Origin: Styela clava
Lineage: Eukaryota; Chordata; Ascidiacea; Stolidobranchia; Styelidae
Reading direction: 5' to 3'
Length of the DNA stretch: 64,000 nt
NCBI RefSeq assembly: GCF_964204865.1
Contig: NC_135257.1
Span: 8,020,151 to 8,084,150, forward strand
Shown here: positions 1-10,766 of the stretch, in pieces
Position numbering within the stretch: position 1 is the first letter of the stretch
How the letters are laid out: each line of letters opens with the position of its first letter
The notes under the pieces: model-generated
What the model saw: only the letters and a program-made list of their open reading frames with translations
The model's database searches: none
Told to the model about the DNA's origin: nothing
Translations under genes and position numbers: made by a program

Positions 1-213
1 TTTGTTTGTTTATTGATCCTTATATGAAATGATACATTTAATATTTTTGCATTACCGAAATTAATCAAACATTCTCAACGATCCAGATTGACCGATGATC
101 ATGTGACCTCGTTAATTAGAGTTGAATCTGTAAAATCATATTTAACCTAATGTTAGTAAACTGGTGGAACAAAAGAGATGCCAAACGTCAGAACATATGT
201 AATAAAAAACATT
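1..213 (+). repeat. Edge of a dispersed repeat also found inside the hAT-like element at 7725-8914
   Basis: This stretch aligns along its length with about 8308-8520, sharing landmarks such as atgatcatgtg, cctcgtta and gatgccaaacg with scattered substitutions. The 8308-8520 copy lies inside a non-autonomous hAT-like element, so this is probably part of a second, diverged copy cut by the window edge. Similarity stops at about 213, where a SINE-like sequence begins. Confidence 0.6.
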
Positions 214-475
214 GTGCTAAGCGTTAGAAATACGCTCGCCACTGCACCTCTGATTACTCTGCGTGGGTGCGAAGATTCGAATCCCATGCAAGGATGAATA
301 TGTGCGAGAGGATTGCTGGACTCCTCGCCGCCGTAGGGTGGTTCACGTAACCGCTGGTCGGTTACGGCTTCCTCCACCATCAAGTCCATGCTTCCGAAAA
401 ACAAATAACTAACTAATCCCATATGAATTTCCTCTCCCCCGGGATAAATATGTACATCCTATCCTATCCACGAGA
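214..475 (+). mobile_element. tRNA-derived SINE, copy 1
   Basis: The head resembles a tRNA gene: an A-box-like gctaagcgttag near 216 and a B-box-like gattcgaatccc near 272. It is followed by a GC-richer body (ccgtagggtggttcacgtaacc) and a tail containing aaacaaataactaac. A rearranged second copy on the other strand at 62760-63345 shares B box, body and tail, so this is a family and not a single tRNA gene. No functional cloverleaf is apparent. The element appears to have landed at the end of the older repeat at 1-213. Confidence 0.6.
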
Positions 476-622
476 TAACGAATAATCACCGTTAGATGGC
501 ACCACGCTACCAACAACAAAAACGAGTAAACGTTTGCCCGCGATCTTCAAAATTTCTTCATTCTATGCTATGCTTTTTGGGGACGTTTGTGAAGATTGCT
601 AGAAAGTCAGGCGTAAGCAGTT

Positions 623-2047
623 ATGGATTTAAGCAGCGATATGCTGAATGGTGGCAGCGATGACCCACCCATTCCTCCTATAACCCACAGGTTGGCACAG
701 CTTCGTCCATCACGAGAGTTATTGGAGTACTATCGAAAAAAAATCGCGGATTTTGATGAAGAAAACTGTGAATTGCAGAAAACTCTAGACCAATACAAAA
801 GCACTTACGAAGATCAACATCGTTTGGAAAGTGAATTACATCACAGGGAAAATGAAATTGCCGATCTTCAAAAGGCAGTCAGTGATATGCAAGTTTGCAT
901 AATGCAAGAGAGGGAACAAGTACTTCGCCTATATTCCGAAAATGATCGATTAAAGATTCGGGATGTTGAAAATCAGAAACGTATTCAACATTTACTTGCG
1001 ATTGCTGGGCCGTCTGCTTCAGAAGTTTCCTATTTTCACAAGGATCCTCCAGCCAAAATTATTGTTCCACAAAAACTTCCAAAGCCAAACTTCCCGAATG
1101 AAGAAGGAAGACCGAACAAAGCAAGTTCAGCAATATCAAAAAAATCTCATGCTATAAAAAAGAGTAAATCGGCTGAAGACCAGGCTGTGTCAAGTGATCT
1201 AAGGAAAGATAATCAGACACTCTGTCTTCAAGTCGAGGCACTTCAGGCTCAATTAGAAGAGCAAACAAGACTCTCTCGGGACCAAATCAATTCACTGTTA
1301 GACGACCGCCAAATTTTGCGAGAAGAAGCTGATCTTTGCAGAGAAAGAGATAAGGACCGGTTGCAGCGTGTTGAGATCAAAATGAAAAATGCTCAATCAA
1401 TGTTATACGAAAGCACAAAAGACATGCTGAATTTAAAACTTGAGCAGAGAAATAAAGAGAAAGAATGGATGAGCGAAAAAGATAGGCTTTTACAAGAGCT
1501 GGACATGGCACGAGACCAGCTCGCTTCGAGGCATGGCGAATCTAAAAAATCACAACTTATATCAAAAGCTGCATACCTCGCTGATTACGAGGCACAACAA
1601 CAGATGGAAGCTGAAATTCAAGCACTAAACTCTCAGTTGGAGCAAGCTGCGAAGCTTGCAGACATGTACAGAGAACAATGCATCCAAGCAGAAGACCAAC
1701 TGGCTAGAATAAGGGAGGAGTCAGACGTCCACAAAAATGTTTTTAAAGAGAGAACTGATAAAATGGCACAACGGCTTCAACTCATGACACAACGATATGA
1801 AGCATTAGAGAAGCGCAGATGCTCAGAAGTTGAAGGATTCAAGAATGACATTAAATTGTTGCGTAAGCGTTTGAAGGATGTGGAAAAACAACTATATAAA
1901 GTCACAGTTGGTGGTACAGTCTCAGATGTGGAGGTACTACAAACTGTTCGTACAACTGCAGGACGTTCGAGAGTTATTCAAAATGATCTCAAAAATCTTA
2001 AGGCCAAGTTGTATTCACTAGAAAGTGATTTGCGAAAAATGTACTGA
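623..2047 (+). CDS. CCDC77: Coiled-coil domain-containing protein 77 (CCDC77)
   Basis: Intronless 474-residue ORF, recognised from colinear conserved blocks of vertebrate CCDC77: LHPSKELLEYY-like (here LRPSRELLEYYRKK), SDMQVCIMQERE, VLRLYSENDRL, EVSYFHKDPP, LYESTKDMLNLK, MYREQCIQAEDQLARIREE and RYEALEKRRCSEVEGFK. Length is close to the human protein (about 488 residues). Heptad-rich coiled coil runs through most of residues 70-470, with a charged, less structured linker around 165-195. CCDC77 is a centrosome/cilium-associated protein of unclear biochemical role. The start at 623 is the first ATG of the open frame and matches the short, less conserved N-terminus of the family. The gene is convergent with MND1. 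The lack of introns could mean an ancestral intron-poor gene or a retrocopy, but there is no poly(A) tract to suggest the latter. Confidence 0.93.
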   Translation: MDLSSDMLNGGSDDPPIPPITHRLAQLRPSRELLEYYRKKIADFDEENCELQKTLDQYKSTYEDQHRLESELHHRENEIADLQKAVSDMQVCIMQEREQVLRLYSENDRLKIRDVENQKRIQHLLAIAGPSASEVSYFHKDPPAKIIVPQKLPKPNFPNEEGRPNKASSAISKKSHAIKKSKSAEDQAVSSDLRKDNQTLCLQVEALQAQLEEQTRLSRDQINSLLDDRQILREEADLCRERDKDRLQRVEIKMKNAQSMLYESTKDMLNLKLEQRNKEKEWMSEKDRLLQELDMARDQLASRHGESKKSQLISKAAYLADYEAQQQMEAEIQALNSQLEQAAKLADMYREQCIQAEDQLARIREESDVHKNVFKERTDKMAQRLQLMTQRYEALEKRRCSEVEGFKNDIKLLRKRLKDVEKQLYKVTVGGTVSDVEVLQTVRTTAGRSRVIQNDLKNLKAKLYSLESDLRKMY

Positions 2048-2152
2048 TCAATAGAGATGGATGAACTCAATATGGCACAGCAATATATGTCTGTAACTAC
2101 TGAGCAATCCTATTATGTATTTTCTGATAAATTGCTTGTATAAACGTCCTTT

Positions 2153-2158
2153 AATAAA
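2153..2158 (+). promoter_or_regulatory. Poly(A) signal AATAAA of CCDC77
   Basis: The canonical hexamer lies 105 bases after the CCDC77 stop codon, with more AATAAA copies at about 2185-2195. On the opposite strand the same spot reads ATTAAA and could serve convergent MND1, so the two 3' ends may overlap. Confidence 0.5.
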
Positions 2159-2344
2159 AACAGCAATGAATTATTACCATCAAATAATAAAATAAAACTG
2201 ATACACCATTTATGAAGCAATCTGTTAAAATTTCCTTTTTGTAATAGATACCATATGGCCATTACAATCTGATTAGATGTGCATCGGAACCTTTCGATTT
2301 CCTAATTAAACAACGGACAGATTTTTGCTTATAGTCATGTGTTG

Positions 2345-2463
2345 TGTCAAGTTGCTCATTGATCAGGTTACCATCAATGAAAAACCGCCCTTTTATCCAA
2401 GGTATTAATGAAAATATATCTATCTCCTGTTTGCTGCATCCTTTACAATGCCAATTTCTTCCC
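2345..2463 (-). pseudogene. Decayed duplicate of the MND1 last exon
   Basis: Read on the minus strand, this segment repeats the real terminal exon of MND1 (2495-2646). It keeps an acceptor-like ctgcag, then codons for EEIGIVKDAANR. It then loses the bases for the conserved WTDN motif and hits an in-frame TAG, while DNA similarity continues through the equivalents of the KRKF..DEN and INKQFDIP region. It lies directly 3' of the functional copy in the same orientation, as expected from a local tandem exon duplication followed by decay. It cannot encode a working C-terminus in this form. Confidence 0.8.
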
Positions 2464-2494
2464 CTGCAGTGTCAATTTCGCTAAAATTTGCCTG

Positions 2495-4266
2495 TCATGT
2501 TATATAGTCCAAATCTTCTGGTATATCAAATTGCTTGTTGATGATGTTTTCATCAATGGGAAACTTCCTTTTTATCCATGTTTTCAATGAAAATATATTG
2601 TCTGTCCATCTATTTGCTGCATCCTTTGCGATACCTATTTCTTCTTCTGCAAAAAAATATTTGCAATTTTTTAACTTTTGTTTCAATATAGATGTTTACT
2701 AATAATTATAGCAGATCAGAACTTGGAAGTATGCTTACGCATTTGTTTTATAGTCTCTGGGTCACAATCTTTTAATCGAGCCAATTCCTCTGTCAACGAA
2801 TCCTTATCAGCTTGAAGCGTCGTTAGCTCACTTAGCAAACGTTCTCGTTCATTCTGAAAGTATTTGAAAGAGTTTGCCGAGAATTTTTGTTATCTGTTGA
2901 TGTTAATTTGAAGTATGGTGCCCTCAAGTTAAAATAGAGATAATTTATAATAAAACTCTCACAGATTCCGTACGACTTTTCTTTGCTTTCGCAACCTCAT
3001 CTTTAGTTGATGCAAGTTCTTTCTCTTGTTCATTGTATGTACTTTGCAAATGTTGTAGCTTTCTCTTCCTCACATTCACAGCTTTACTTGGAAACGCCCA
3101 ATAAAAACTGCTTGTTCCCACTTTTTCTGTTTCAACCATATCATCATCAACTAAGCTTTGGAGCACCTCTTTCACACTCATTGGAGCTAAATAAATAATA
3201 AAATAAAAATTATTCCCAGCATTCAAATTTAATTTGGTATCTAACATTACATACTAATTCCTTTAAGCTTTGGTGCTATCTTTTCCATCTCTTTGATATG
3301 GAAGAACTCCTTTTTTTCAAAAAATATATCCAACATTCTTTTTCGTTTCTCTTCATAACTCAAACCTCTTTTCTTTGACTGCAAAAAATATATGGTCATC
3401 AGTTTTTCAGGCAGAGATATACTTCATCATTGTGTTTGAGAACAAAAAATAGGGTGAGAATGCCTAAATTTGCAAGTATCAGGATTCCATTTATTTGGAT
3501 AAAGACGAATCTTCTTGTGTAACTATATAGTGGAATTGTTCCACCAAGAGCAAACAAGTCAATGTGTGCACAAAAATCAGTTTGGTTATGTTTAGTAGCA
3601 AACAAAGTTGATGGTTTGAGTAGTGTATATTCAGGTTTCTTGTTACCCCCATGATAATATGAAAAATGTGAACATGCCTAAAATATTGACACATAATGCC
3701 TGAAGTAAGTTGAACTAACAGTGAACAATGCAATACAGAAACATGTTAAACTATTTTTAAACATTCATATTTGTTCCAATTATCATTCTTGCATGACATA
3801 TCAATTTCTCACAATGATAGATGAGGCTACACACAGGCATACCAATGAGAGAGAGAGAGTCTTGTAGGGCTAGTAGTGGAATACTAATGGAACTTAATTT
3901 CAGGCAATATTTGAAAAATAGAATGAAGAACACCCAATGTTAAATTAAAAACAACAGTTTCATTCTGCCAAAAAAAAAATCTGGTAGTTAACGAAAAGCC
4001 ATTTCTCAGATGTGTTAAATATGCAAACAATTGTTAGAGGCCAGATCTAATTACAGATAGAAGTTGAAGGAAAATGAAAGAATTGAGGCAACAGGGTGTT
4101 AACATGTCATTTATATACCAGTATACCTAAGTGAAAAAAAGGAACACTGCAACAGTAAAATATAGGGAATTCAGATTGCAAAAATTGAGATACCGATTAA
4201 TTTAAAATGTCTATCAACATATTGTAGCAGATACCCCAATATAATTTGGTAAATCAAACTCACCAT
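2495..4266 (-). CDS. MND1: Meiotic nuclear division protein 1 homologue (MND1), five exons
   Basis: MND1 pairs with HOP2/PSMC3IP as a cofactor that helps DMC1 and RAD51 invade homologous DNA in meiosis. Coding exons on the minus strand: 4266-4264 (ATG only), 3378-3255, 3186-2963, 2853-2739 and 2646-2495, all with GT-AG borders and consistent phase. They total 618 bases, giving 205 residues, the same length as human MND1. Diagnostic blocks are [16 protein letters not shown] (winged-helix start), [29 protein letters not shown], a leucine-zipper-like coiled coil around residues 80-145, and [19 protein letters not shown] ending IPEDLDYIT. The initiator ATG sits flush against a GTGAGT donor. It was chosen because exon 2 opens in frame with SKK and has no ATG of its own. 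Confidence 0.9.
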
Positions 4267-4456
4267 AGTTATAGTATGAGTGGTCTATTCGACAGGAACC
4301 TTGAATAACAAAAAATGACGGAATGGTCACGGTCATTGGCAAACGCGACTTGTTCAAAATAATAGCATTTTCACATCTACCTAAGATTGCAGTGCTGCGA
4401 GAATGGCGTTTTGCTATAGAGGACTAGGACATGCATTGGTAACGTTATAAGCGCCC

Positions 4457-4470
4457 GTGTGACGTCACAC
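4457..4470. promoter_or_regulatory. Perfect 14-bp palindrome with a CRE core upstream of MND1
   Basis: gtgtgacgtcacac contains the full CREB/ATF/CREM site TGACGTCA and lies about 190 bases upstream of the MND1 initiator on the minus strand, in the expected promoter zone. Related gtgacgtca-containing repeats occur elsewhere in the window (10231-10238), so the site may have been delivered by a transposable element. Confidence 0.35.
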
Positions 4471-7400
4471 CAGCCATTTTGTGTCCAGAATTCTATCGCT
4501 GTATGATCCCAACTGAGTGATTTAAACCTGCGATCGTTAACAGCTGAATAAAATAAACGATGCTCAATAATTTGGACCAAAGTTTCCCAGCGGCAAAACA
4601 AATGAACATTCTTCTGAAAAATTAAATATTCGCAGATGTTTCTCGGATAACTCAGCTCGGCGGTATGGTCAGCATATACGAAGTTAAGGTTAAAGTCATC
4701 CAACTTCACTCGATGAATCAACACCCAATGAGACCTAAATATTAAACAAAAGATACACATTTTATTATAAAATTCCTGATGTAAGTATCGCTACTTGCAC
4801 AAAACCTATTTTAACATTTTCAACAAGGTGTACATTGCCAAAATAATATTAAAAAAATATACTACATGCTTGGAATGAAGGATAACGGCGTATACCAAGT
4901 TTACAAGAACATCTAATAATCTGGAGTGTATAAAATAATATATTATCTATTTGACTTGAGCTCTTGCCGAGAGGTGTACTAGCATACCGTTTTTCAATAA
5001 TTTTATTTGTCTCCTCTTTCGCGTGAATATTTAACTTTAAATTGAGAAAACGTTTCAAAGTTTTAAAAGCGATATTGTTGCAGGATGGGAAATTATATTT
5101 CGAGCAACTATATCTGTCAGAAAAGTAAGAGGCGAACCGTAAATATAGGCGAACATATATTATGAAAATGAATATTAATATTGGCGCGAAATATATTTTA
5201 TGCTTCGCGCAAAAATACGATTGCTTTTTTGGATGAGTGGCATGAATATTGGGTAAAACTATCAATTTTCAAATATTTATCATGCGTGTAAGACCTAAAA
5301 AAAGTTAGTAACGATTGTGGGCATTCATCGGGATTGACACTTTTCATAGAAACAAACAATCAATTTGAACCCCGTGGTTTATAGGGTTCCCCCGGAAACA
5401 TCAAGGCTAATTTTTCACTGTTGGATATCGATAAAATTACAATTAAGTTTTATCAACGAGAACGTAGAAGACATAATGGCGTCGCTAGATCACCTAGTAA
5501 ATATTTTACATTTTTCGACGCAAAAGAATTGAAATATCCTGCCAATAATAGGTTGATAAGAGCTGCAACACCAGTCGCGGCGGCTGGTTTTTCAATTTTG
5601 TACCCTATAATGTACATGCTTCGATGAAATTGATGAGGCACACAATGTGCCAGCCATGAGATCGTTTACATTCTATAATTTTTGGAGCAACTGTTGCAAC
5701 AGCTCGTTGAATTAAGAAAAATTTTCCCGAGAAAATTCATTCGATCAGTTTCTGGAATGATTAATGTAAAACGCAGGCTTTAAACTTTTGGCATGGTGTG
5801 AACAGGTATCATAATACCGGTTCAAATAGTACCTGATTTAAACGTATGCATTAGGTTAATGACGATTCACACTTGCGAAGGAAAGCGATATGTTTTTTTC
5901 ATACGGAACATTGCGACGTAATTGCGTAACGAAATAATTAGGGAACGTTGTTGTTTAACTCAAGATGGCGCAGTGGACATGCCAAGAATTGGAGAACATT
6001 GAATGAAATAACTTATACAATTTTACTGGTGCACGATAAATTCTATCTAATGACAAAAGCTATCTTTAACCTATGCAAATGTGTCGATGTCATATTAGGT
6101 TAAAACAAGAACAAATCGAAGTTTTTGTTATTTAATTCACAAGCTTTTCAAAAATATTCCACGCTTCTCAATTTTGCCGATTTATGTATGATAATCGCAA
6201 CATTTTATCTCTATCTCATAAATATAATCAGTCTCCTAGATTGTCTCTCAAACAATAAAAAACGTATCTGCATATAATATAAGGTTCGTGAGATATGAGG
6301 TTTCAAAGTTGCACAACTCACACGGGATGATAAGATAACTATCGCAACTTTCACGAAACCGCACGATACAAGTATGATTCCACGAGGCAAACAGGCAAAT
6401 AACAAATAATGAAATTACCCGAATAAAATGCAAAACAGAAAAAAAATCTTCAAACAAATTGACGAACGAGACCTTCTGACGAAGCTAAAACAAACCGACG
6501 CTGCCGCGTTCTTCCCGATTCGCTGGACACAAAATGACGTCTGTTATGCATCATTACACTCGGTGTCGCCACTTGGTTTATAGTCACTTTGATCAATGAC
6601 ATTAAACAACATGATGCGCAACTCCGGCATTTTTGTCCGAAGATCGTATTCGATAGCACGCTCCAATGCACATACTTGACGAGACGAAAACGAGCGGATG
6701 TGTGCTGCTTTCAAGGCGTAGCACGAATACGGTACGTAGTTGCCCATTTGCCGAAATTACATATTTACTTACCCCTTATGGTTTCAAATAGTTCATGCAC
6801 CTCCAGTTAGATTTTTTTAATCAGTGAGGATATATACTCATTGTTGATTGCTGCTCATTGTAACATACTATTACGCATTCACTTTTATTTGCGTATTGAA
6901 TCAAAGTGTTAACAAGTTCACCTAACATTTCACTCATACCGGTCTATATTGTATAGTCTGATTTCTCAAGTATTTGGAGCCACGAATGCTTGTAATTTTC
7001 TGACTAAACCCTTTTATTAGTTGGTTTATATACCAAATTCAGTAAAATATTTTTTAAATAAAACATAAGATATTGGATTTATTAGCTTTTCCATTCTGAA
7101 TCATATAGACTGCTTTATTTATTCTTAACTTCTTCAGATGTGAAAGTTGTGGACAAACCTGTCCAAGCATTGTGAGACTCTTGCAGCACAAGAGGCAATA
7201 GCAGAAATAGTAAGTATATCAATCAAGAAATTAAGCCGACATAAAGCAAAACTTTCAACTATTCGTCTAATCTCAATTTCCTATTATTTATTCACAGGAC
7301 AACTATAGCAGACGGGGATATATCAGAAGTCTGGCGACATATCAGTGACAGTGTGATTCCAAGAAATATAATGCATTTGAAAATAGAAAATTGCAATAGA

Positions 7401-7724
7401 AAAACAACCTATGGAGGCATGCAAAGACATTTGACCCTCCGGTAGAGTTGTGTATGGCCCCCACATCCTGCAGGGCTTGAGAAAAATAACTAAAAATTCC
7501 GAAGCGTAAGATTGCATAAGCGGTCTTATTTGTAAAAGGGCACAAAACACGCCAGACATACTTAAAACAGCTTTGGAAATGAGGATTACGGGTACCTCAC
7601 TGCACCTGTGTTATATTTGGTTCATCAACTTTTGGTAGTACTATAGAAGAAATTCCGGAAGGGGTATAATCATCATTCATGATAAAATACTATCATATAT
7701 TTTTTGAACAACTTCAATCTAGAC
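4471..7724. other. Intergenic, no gene supported
   Basis: Short ORFs on both strands have no recognisable domain and poor coding character. The segment 6544-6747 (minus strand) shares blocks with about 10020-10240 (+), for example tgtgcattggagcg and atcatgttgtttaatgtcattg, so both are likely copies of a dispersed repeat. A possible short exon at about 7137-7190 (C-x2-C then a distant H) is too short to call. Confidence 0.5.
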
Positions 7725-8914
7725 CAGGGATCTCAAACTCGCGGCCCCAGAGAACTTCCAGTGCGGCCCTCGAACGTTTAACAATAATTGTAATAGTATT
7801 TTGGAAGTTTTTTTATTTTTATCTAAATGTAATAGATTTTTCAAACCTTCTAAAGTGAAATTGATTATTCACACAAAAAACAATTTACTGAAAGTAGTTT
7901 TGGAATATTGATTTTTTTTGTCCACATTTTGACCCAATTAAGAATACACATCAAGCTAGCAAAAGAATACTTGAATAAAACACTTGAGTAATTAAATTAA
8001 ACGCAAAGTACATGAAGAAGGTGGCATTTTCGAAGAAAATGGGAGTTGTAACATTTCTGCTCTTCACAAAATTCTGAAGCACATTGTTTAATTTGTCATA
8101 TTTTCATCAAAACAATCAAAAAACACAATAAGCTCAGCAGTCAATATGACAAATTCGAAGACCAACTTCGAACAGAAAATTTCCATGTGTTTGTATATTA
8201 ATATAATTATACAACGACTTAGTTACTAAAAATCAATATCAATAATAATTCAAGCAATCCTATGCCACGCAATGTAGTGCGAAATGTCTTGTCGAAAAAA
8301 TCTGTCATTTGTTTTTTTACTGATCTATACATGAAATGATAAAAGTAACTTTTTTGCATTACTGGAATTAATTAAACATTCGTAAAGATCCAGATAAACC
8401 CATGATCATGTGGCCTCGTTAGTTAGAGTTGGTACTATAAAATCATTTCAGACTGGCCTTAGTATGCTGGTGACACAAAAAAGATGCCAAACGCCAGGAC
8501 AAATGTAATTATTAAAACATTGAGTTTATACTGTAGTATTTTTGTTAATTTTAGGTTCATATATTTAGATTAAGTTATTTTTAGTGTATGTATTATTCTT
8601 TCCTTATTCAAAGCTTGTTCAAAAATGATTTTGATGGTTGTACATAGAATTTTACGATTTTTTATAATAAATACTGTAACTTGCAAATGTTGCAATAATA
8701 GTGGAATGCAAATAATAATATGTAATTGCATTTGAAATTGAAGAAAATAATAAAACTTAATCCAACTGTTTAGTTGCATCACAATATATGTCACAAACTA
8801 AAACTATCTTAAAAATATCTTTTAAGTATACATTATCAAAAACTGTTTGCGGCTCTTTTTACAATTTTCAAAATGCAATGCGGCTCTCAAAAACCCATGA
8901 GTTTGACACCACTG
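7725..8914. mobile_element. Non-autonomous hAT-like DNA transposon, about 1.19 kb
   Basis: The left end begins cagggatctcaaactcgcgg and the right end is its imperfect inverted partner, ending gagtttgacaccactg. This is the CAG-type terminus common to hAT elements. Flanks 7717-7724 (atctagac) and 8915-8922 (atctattc) match at 6 of 8 bases, consistent with an eroded 8-bp target duplication. No transposase ORF is present. The interior at about 8308-8520 is repeated at the start of the window. Confidence 0.7.
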
Positions 8915-10766
8915 ATCTATTCTAGACGATTCAAGCATTGCTTTGGGAAATTATATCACTTCAATTAAATTGAAATAATCTCGCTATATTAAATACAAAA
9001 TCGTTGCTATCATAAAGGTAAACCAAGTCAGCCACTCGAAATATACTGGCCTTCACAAAGCAATGGAGGCCAAATTGAGAGTTCATGAGCTATGAACATT
9101 TGTTCTTTTCTTTGTCTTGAACTTTCCATACTCCACAGCCCCTATTATTTTTTTTTAATTTTAATTACCATGTGATGGTCATACATATCTTGAACTTGTA
9201 TTTTCTGTCATGATGTATTATCTCAATGTGCCAAACTATTAATTAGTGTGCATATTTTGCTTCCAGATGACATAAATGTATTGTCATGTTTATTACCTCA
9301 GCTTGGAGTATTGACAAGAAAAAGGTGCCAGTAAATTAGGTAAAAAAATTTTCAACTCATTGTTATAATCAGAATTCACAATCAATAGGAATTATAAACA
9401 GCCAACAATCAGTGAGAATTATATGCGAAATCCCTCAGAATAAATTTGTCTAAAATCGGAGGAAGGCAAAAAATATAGGTAGTTTCCATCCACACAAGCA
9501 TTTCAAGAAGACTTGCTCGAGCCAAACTAAATGAGCATCGTCAGGTGATCGGTAAGGCTGCAAGTTTAATTCAGCCCTGCAACCTCCTGCATAGAAGATA
9601 ATATTAATTAGTGGGCTATGAGCTAAATTCCTAAATTTAAACAAACCTATCTACGATGCATTATGTACCAGCAATGTTACCTACGATTAACTGAATATGT
9701 AATATGTCTAATAAATTCACCTACAAAAGCAAGTTCGATAGGTGCAAACTTTGTGTTATGGAATTGTATCGCAGCACAGTTTTGTATGACACCCTCTTTA
9801 AATGAAATTTCAATGATTAAGCGCAAACATTAAAATTACTAACTTTGAACTTTGTCATTATCTGCAAAATGTTCCACACAAATCTTCCCGCTATCGCGTT
9901 TGTAATCTTCTCTGATAAAAAAAAAACGTCTATGATGTCCAGAATTGCTCTTTACAGCTTGCCTGTTATTCCAGCTTTCCAAGTAAGCAAAACTTCTTAG
10001 ATATAGAGATTATTTTGTTTCGTTACAGGCGCAAAAAGGCAGGTACTATACGTAAAAAAGACGCCGAGTAGCAAGAGCGAGCGGAAAACGGACGCGAAAG
10101 GCGACGAGAAATATGTGCATTGGAGCGTATCATGAAATACAATGTTTTGCCTGTAGTCTTATGGAGTGACGTCGGAGTTGCCTATCATGTTGTTTAATGT
10201 CATTGCTTTGATAGAGACACCACCTCTGTGTGACGTCATAGTTCCGCATGAGTAAAGAAGTATGACCTTCTCAGCGCTTACCCTTTGCCGCCAAATATTT
10301 TGACCAAAGGTTTTTGTTGCCCCAAGATGCGGGCATTTTAAAGTTATTTTGTAACGCTTCGTATATATATATATATGAGTAGATTAGCACTAAAAATCAC
10401 GCTAGCTTTCGTTCCGATGCGATATTTATGTCACAGACTGCGAACTTGACCTAACACGGCACGGTAACCTGGCACCGGTAACTGCTGAACTGACAGCAGT
10501 AGCAATAATATTATTCAGATATTGCTATTTCATTTTCGGTAATTTTGCTTTCAGGCCCGTACCACAGTATTGTAGACAACTTAGCTCTAATCTATCTACC
10601 GGTACATATAGTTCTAATCGTAGGTACCGTACTTGCACAGGAATCCTTTATTTCAACTTATGTGAAGAGGGAACATAGTTTGGAGAAGCAAACCAAGTAT
10701 TTGTGGTATCGATACGTGAGTATTGTTATATATATATATATTAAGTGATTTAAATATTTTTTTACT
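8915..10766. other. Intergenic with repeat fragments, no gene supported
   Basis: AT-rich DNA. Around 10020-10320 there is a GC-richer repeat fragment carrying two gtgacgtc motifs and blocks shared with 6544-6747. Short TA runs occur at about 10363-10377 and 10728-10741. Nothing with convincing coding structure was found. Confidence 0.5.

Noticed and set aside
214..300. Functional tRNA gene
   Set aside because: A- and B-box-like words are present, but the arms do not pair into a convincing cloverleaf and the sequence continues into a SINE body seen again at 63 kb.
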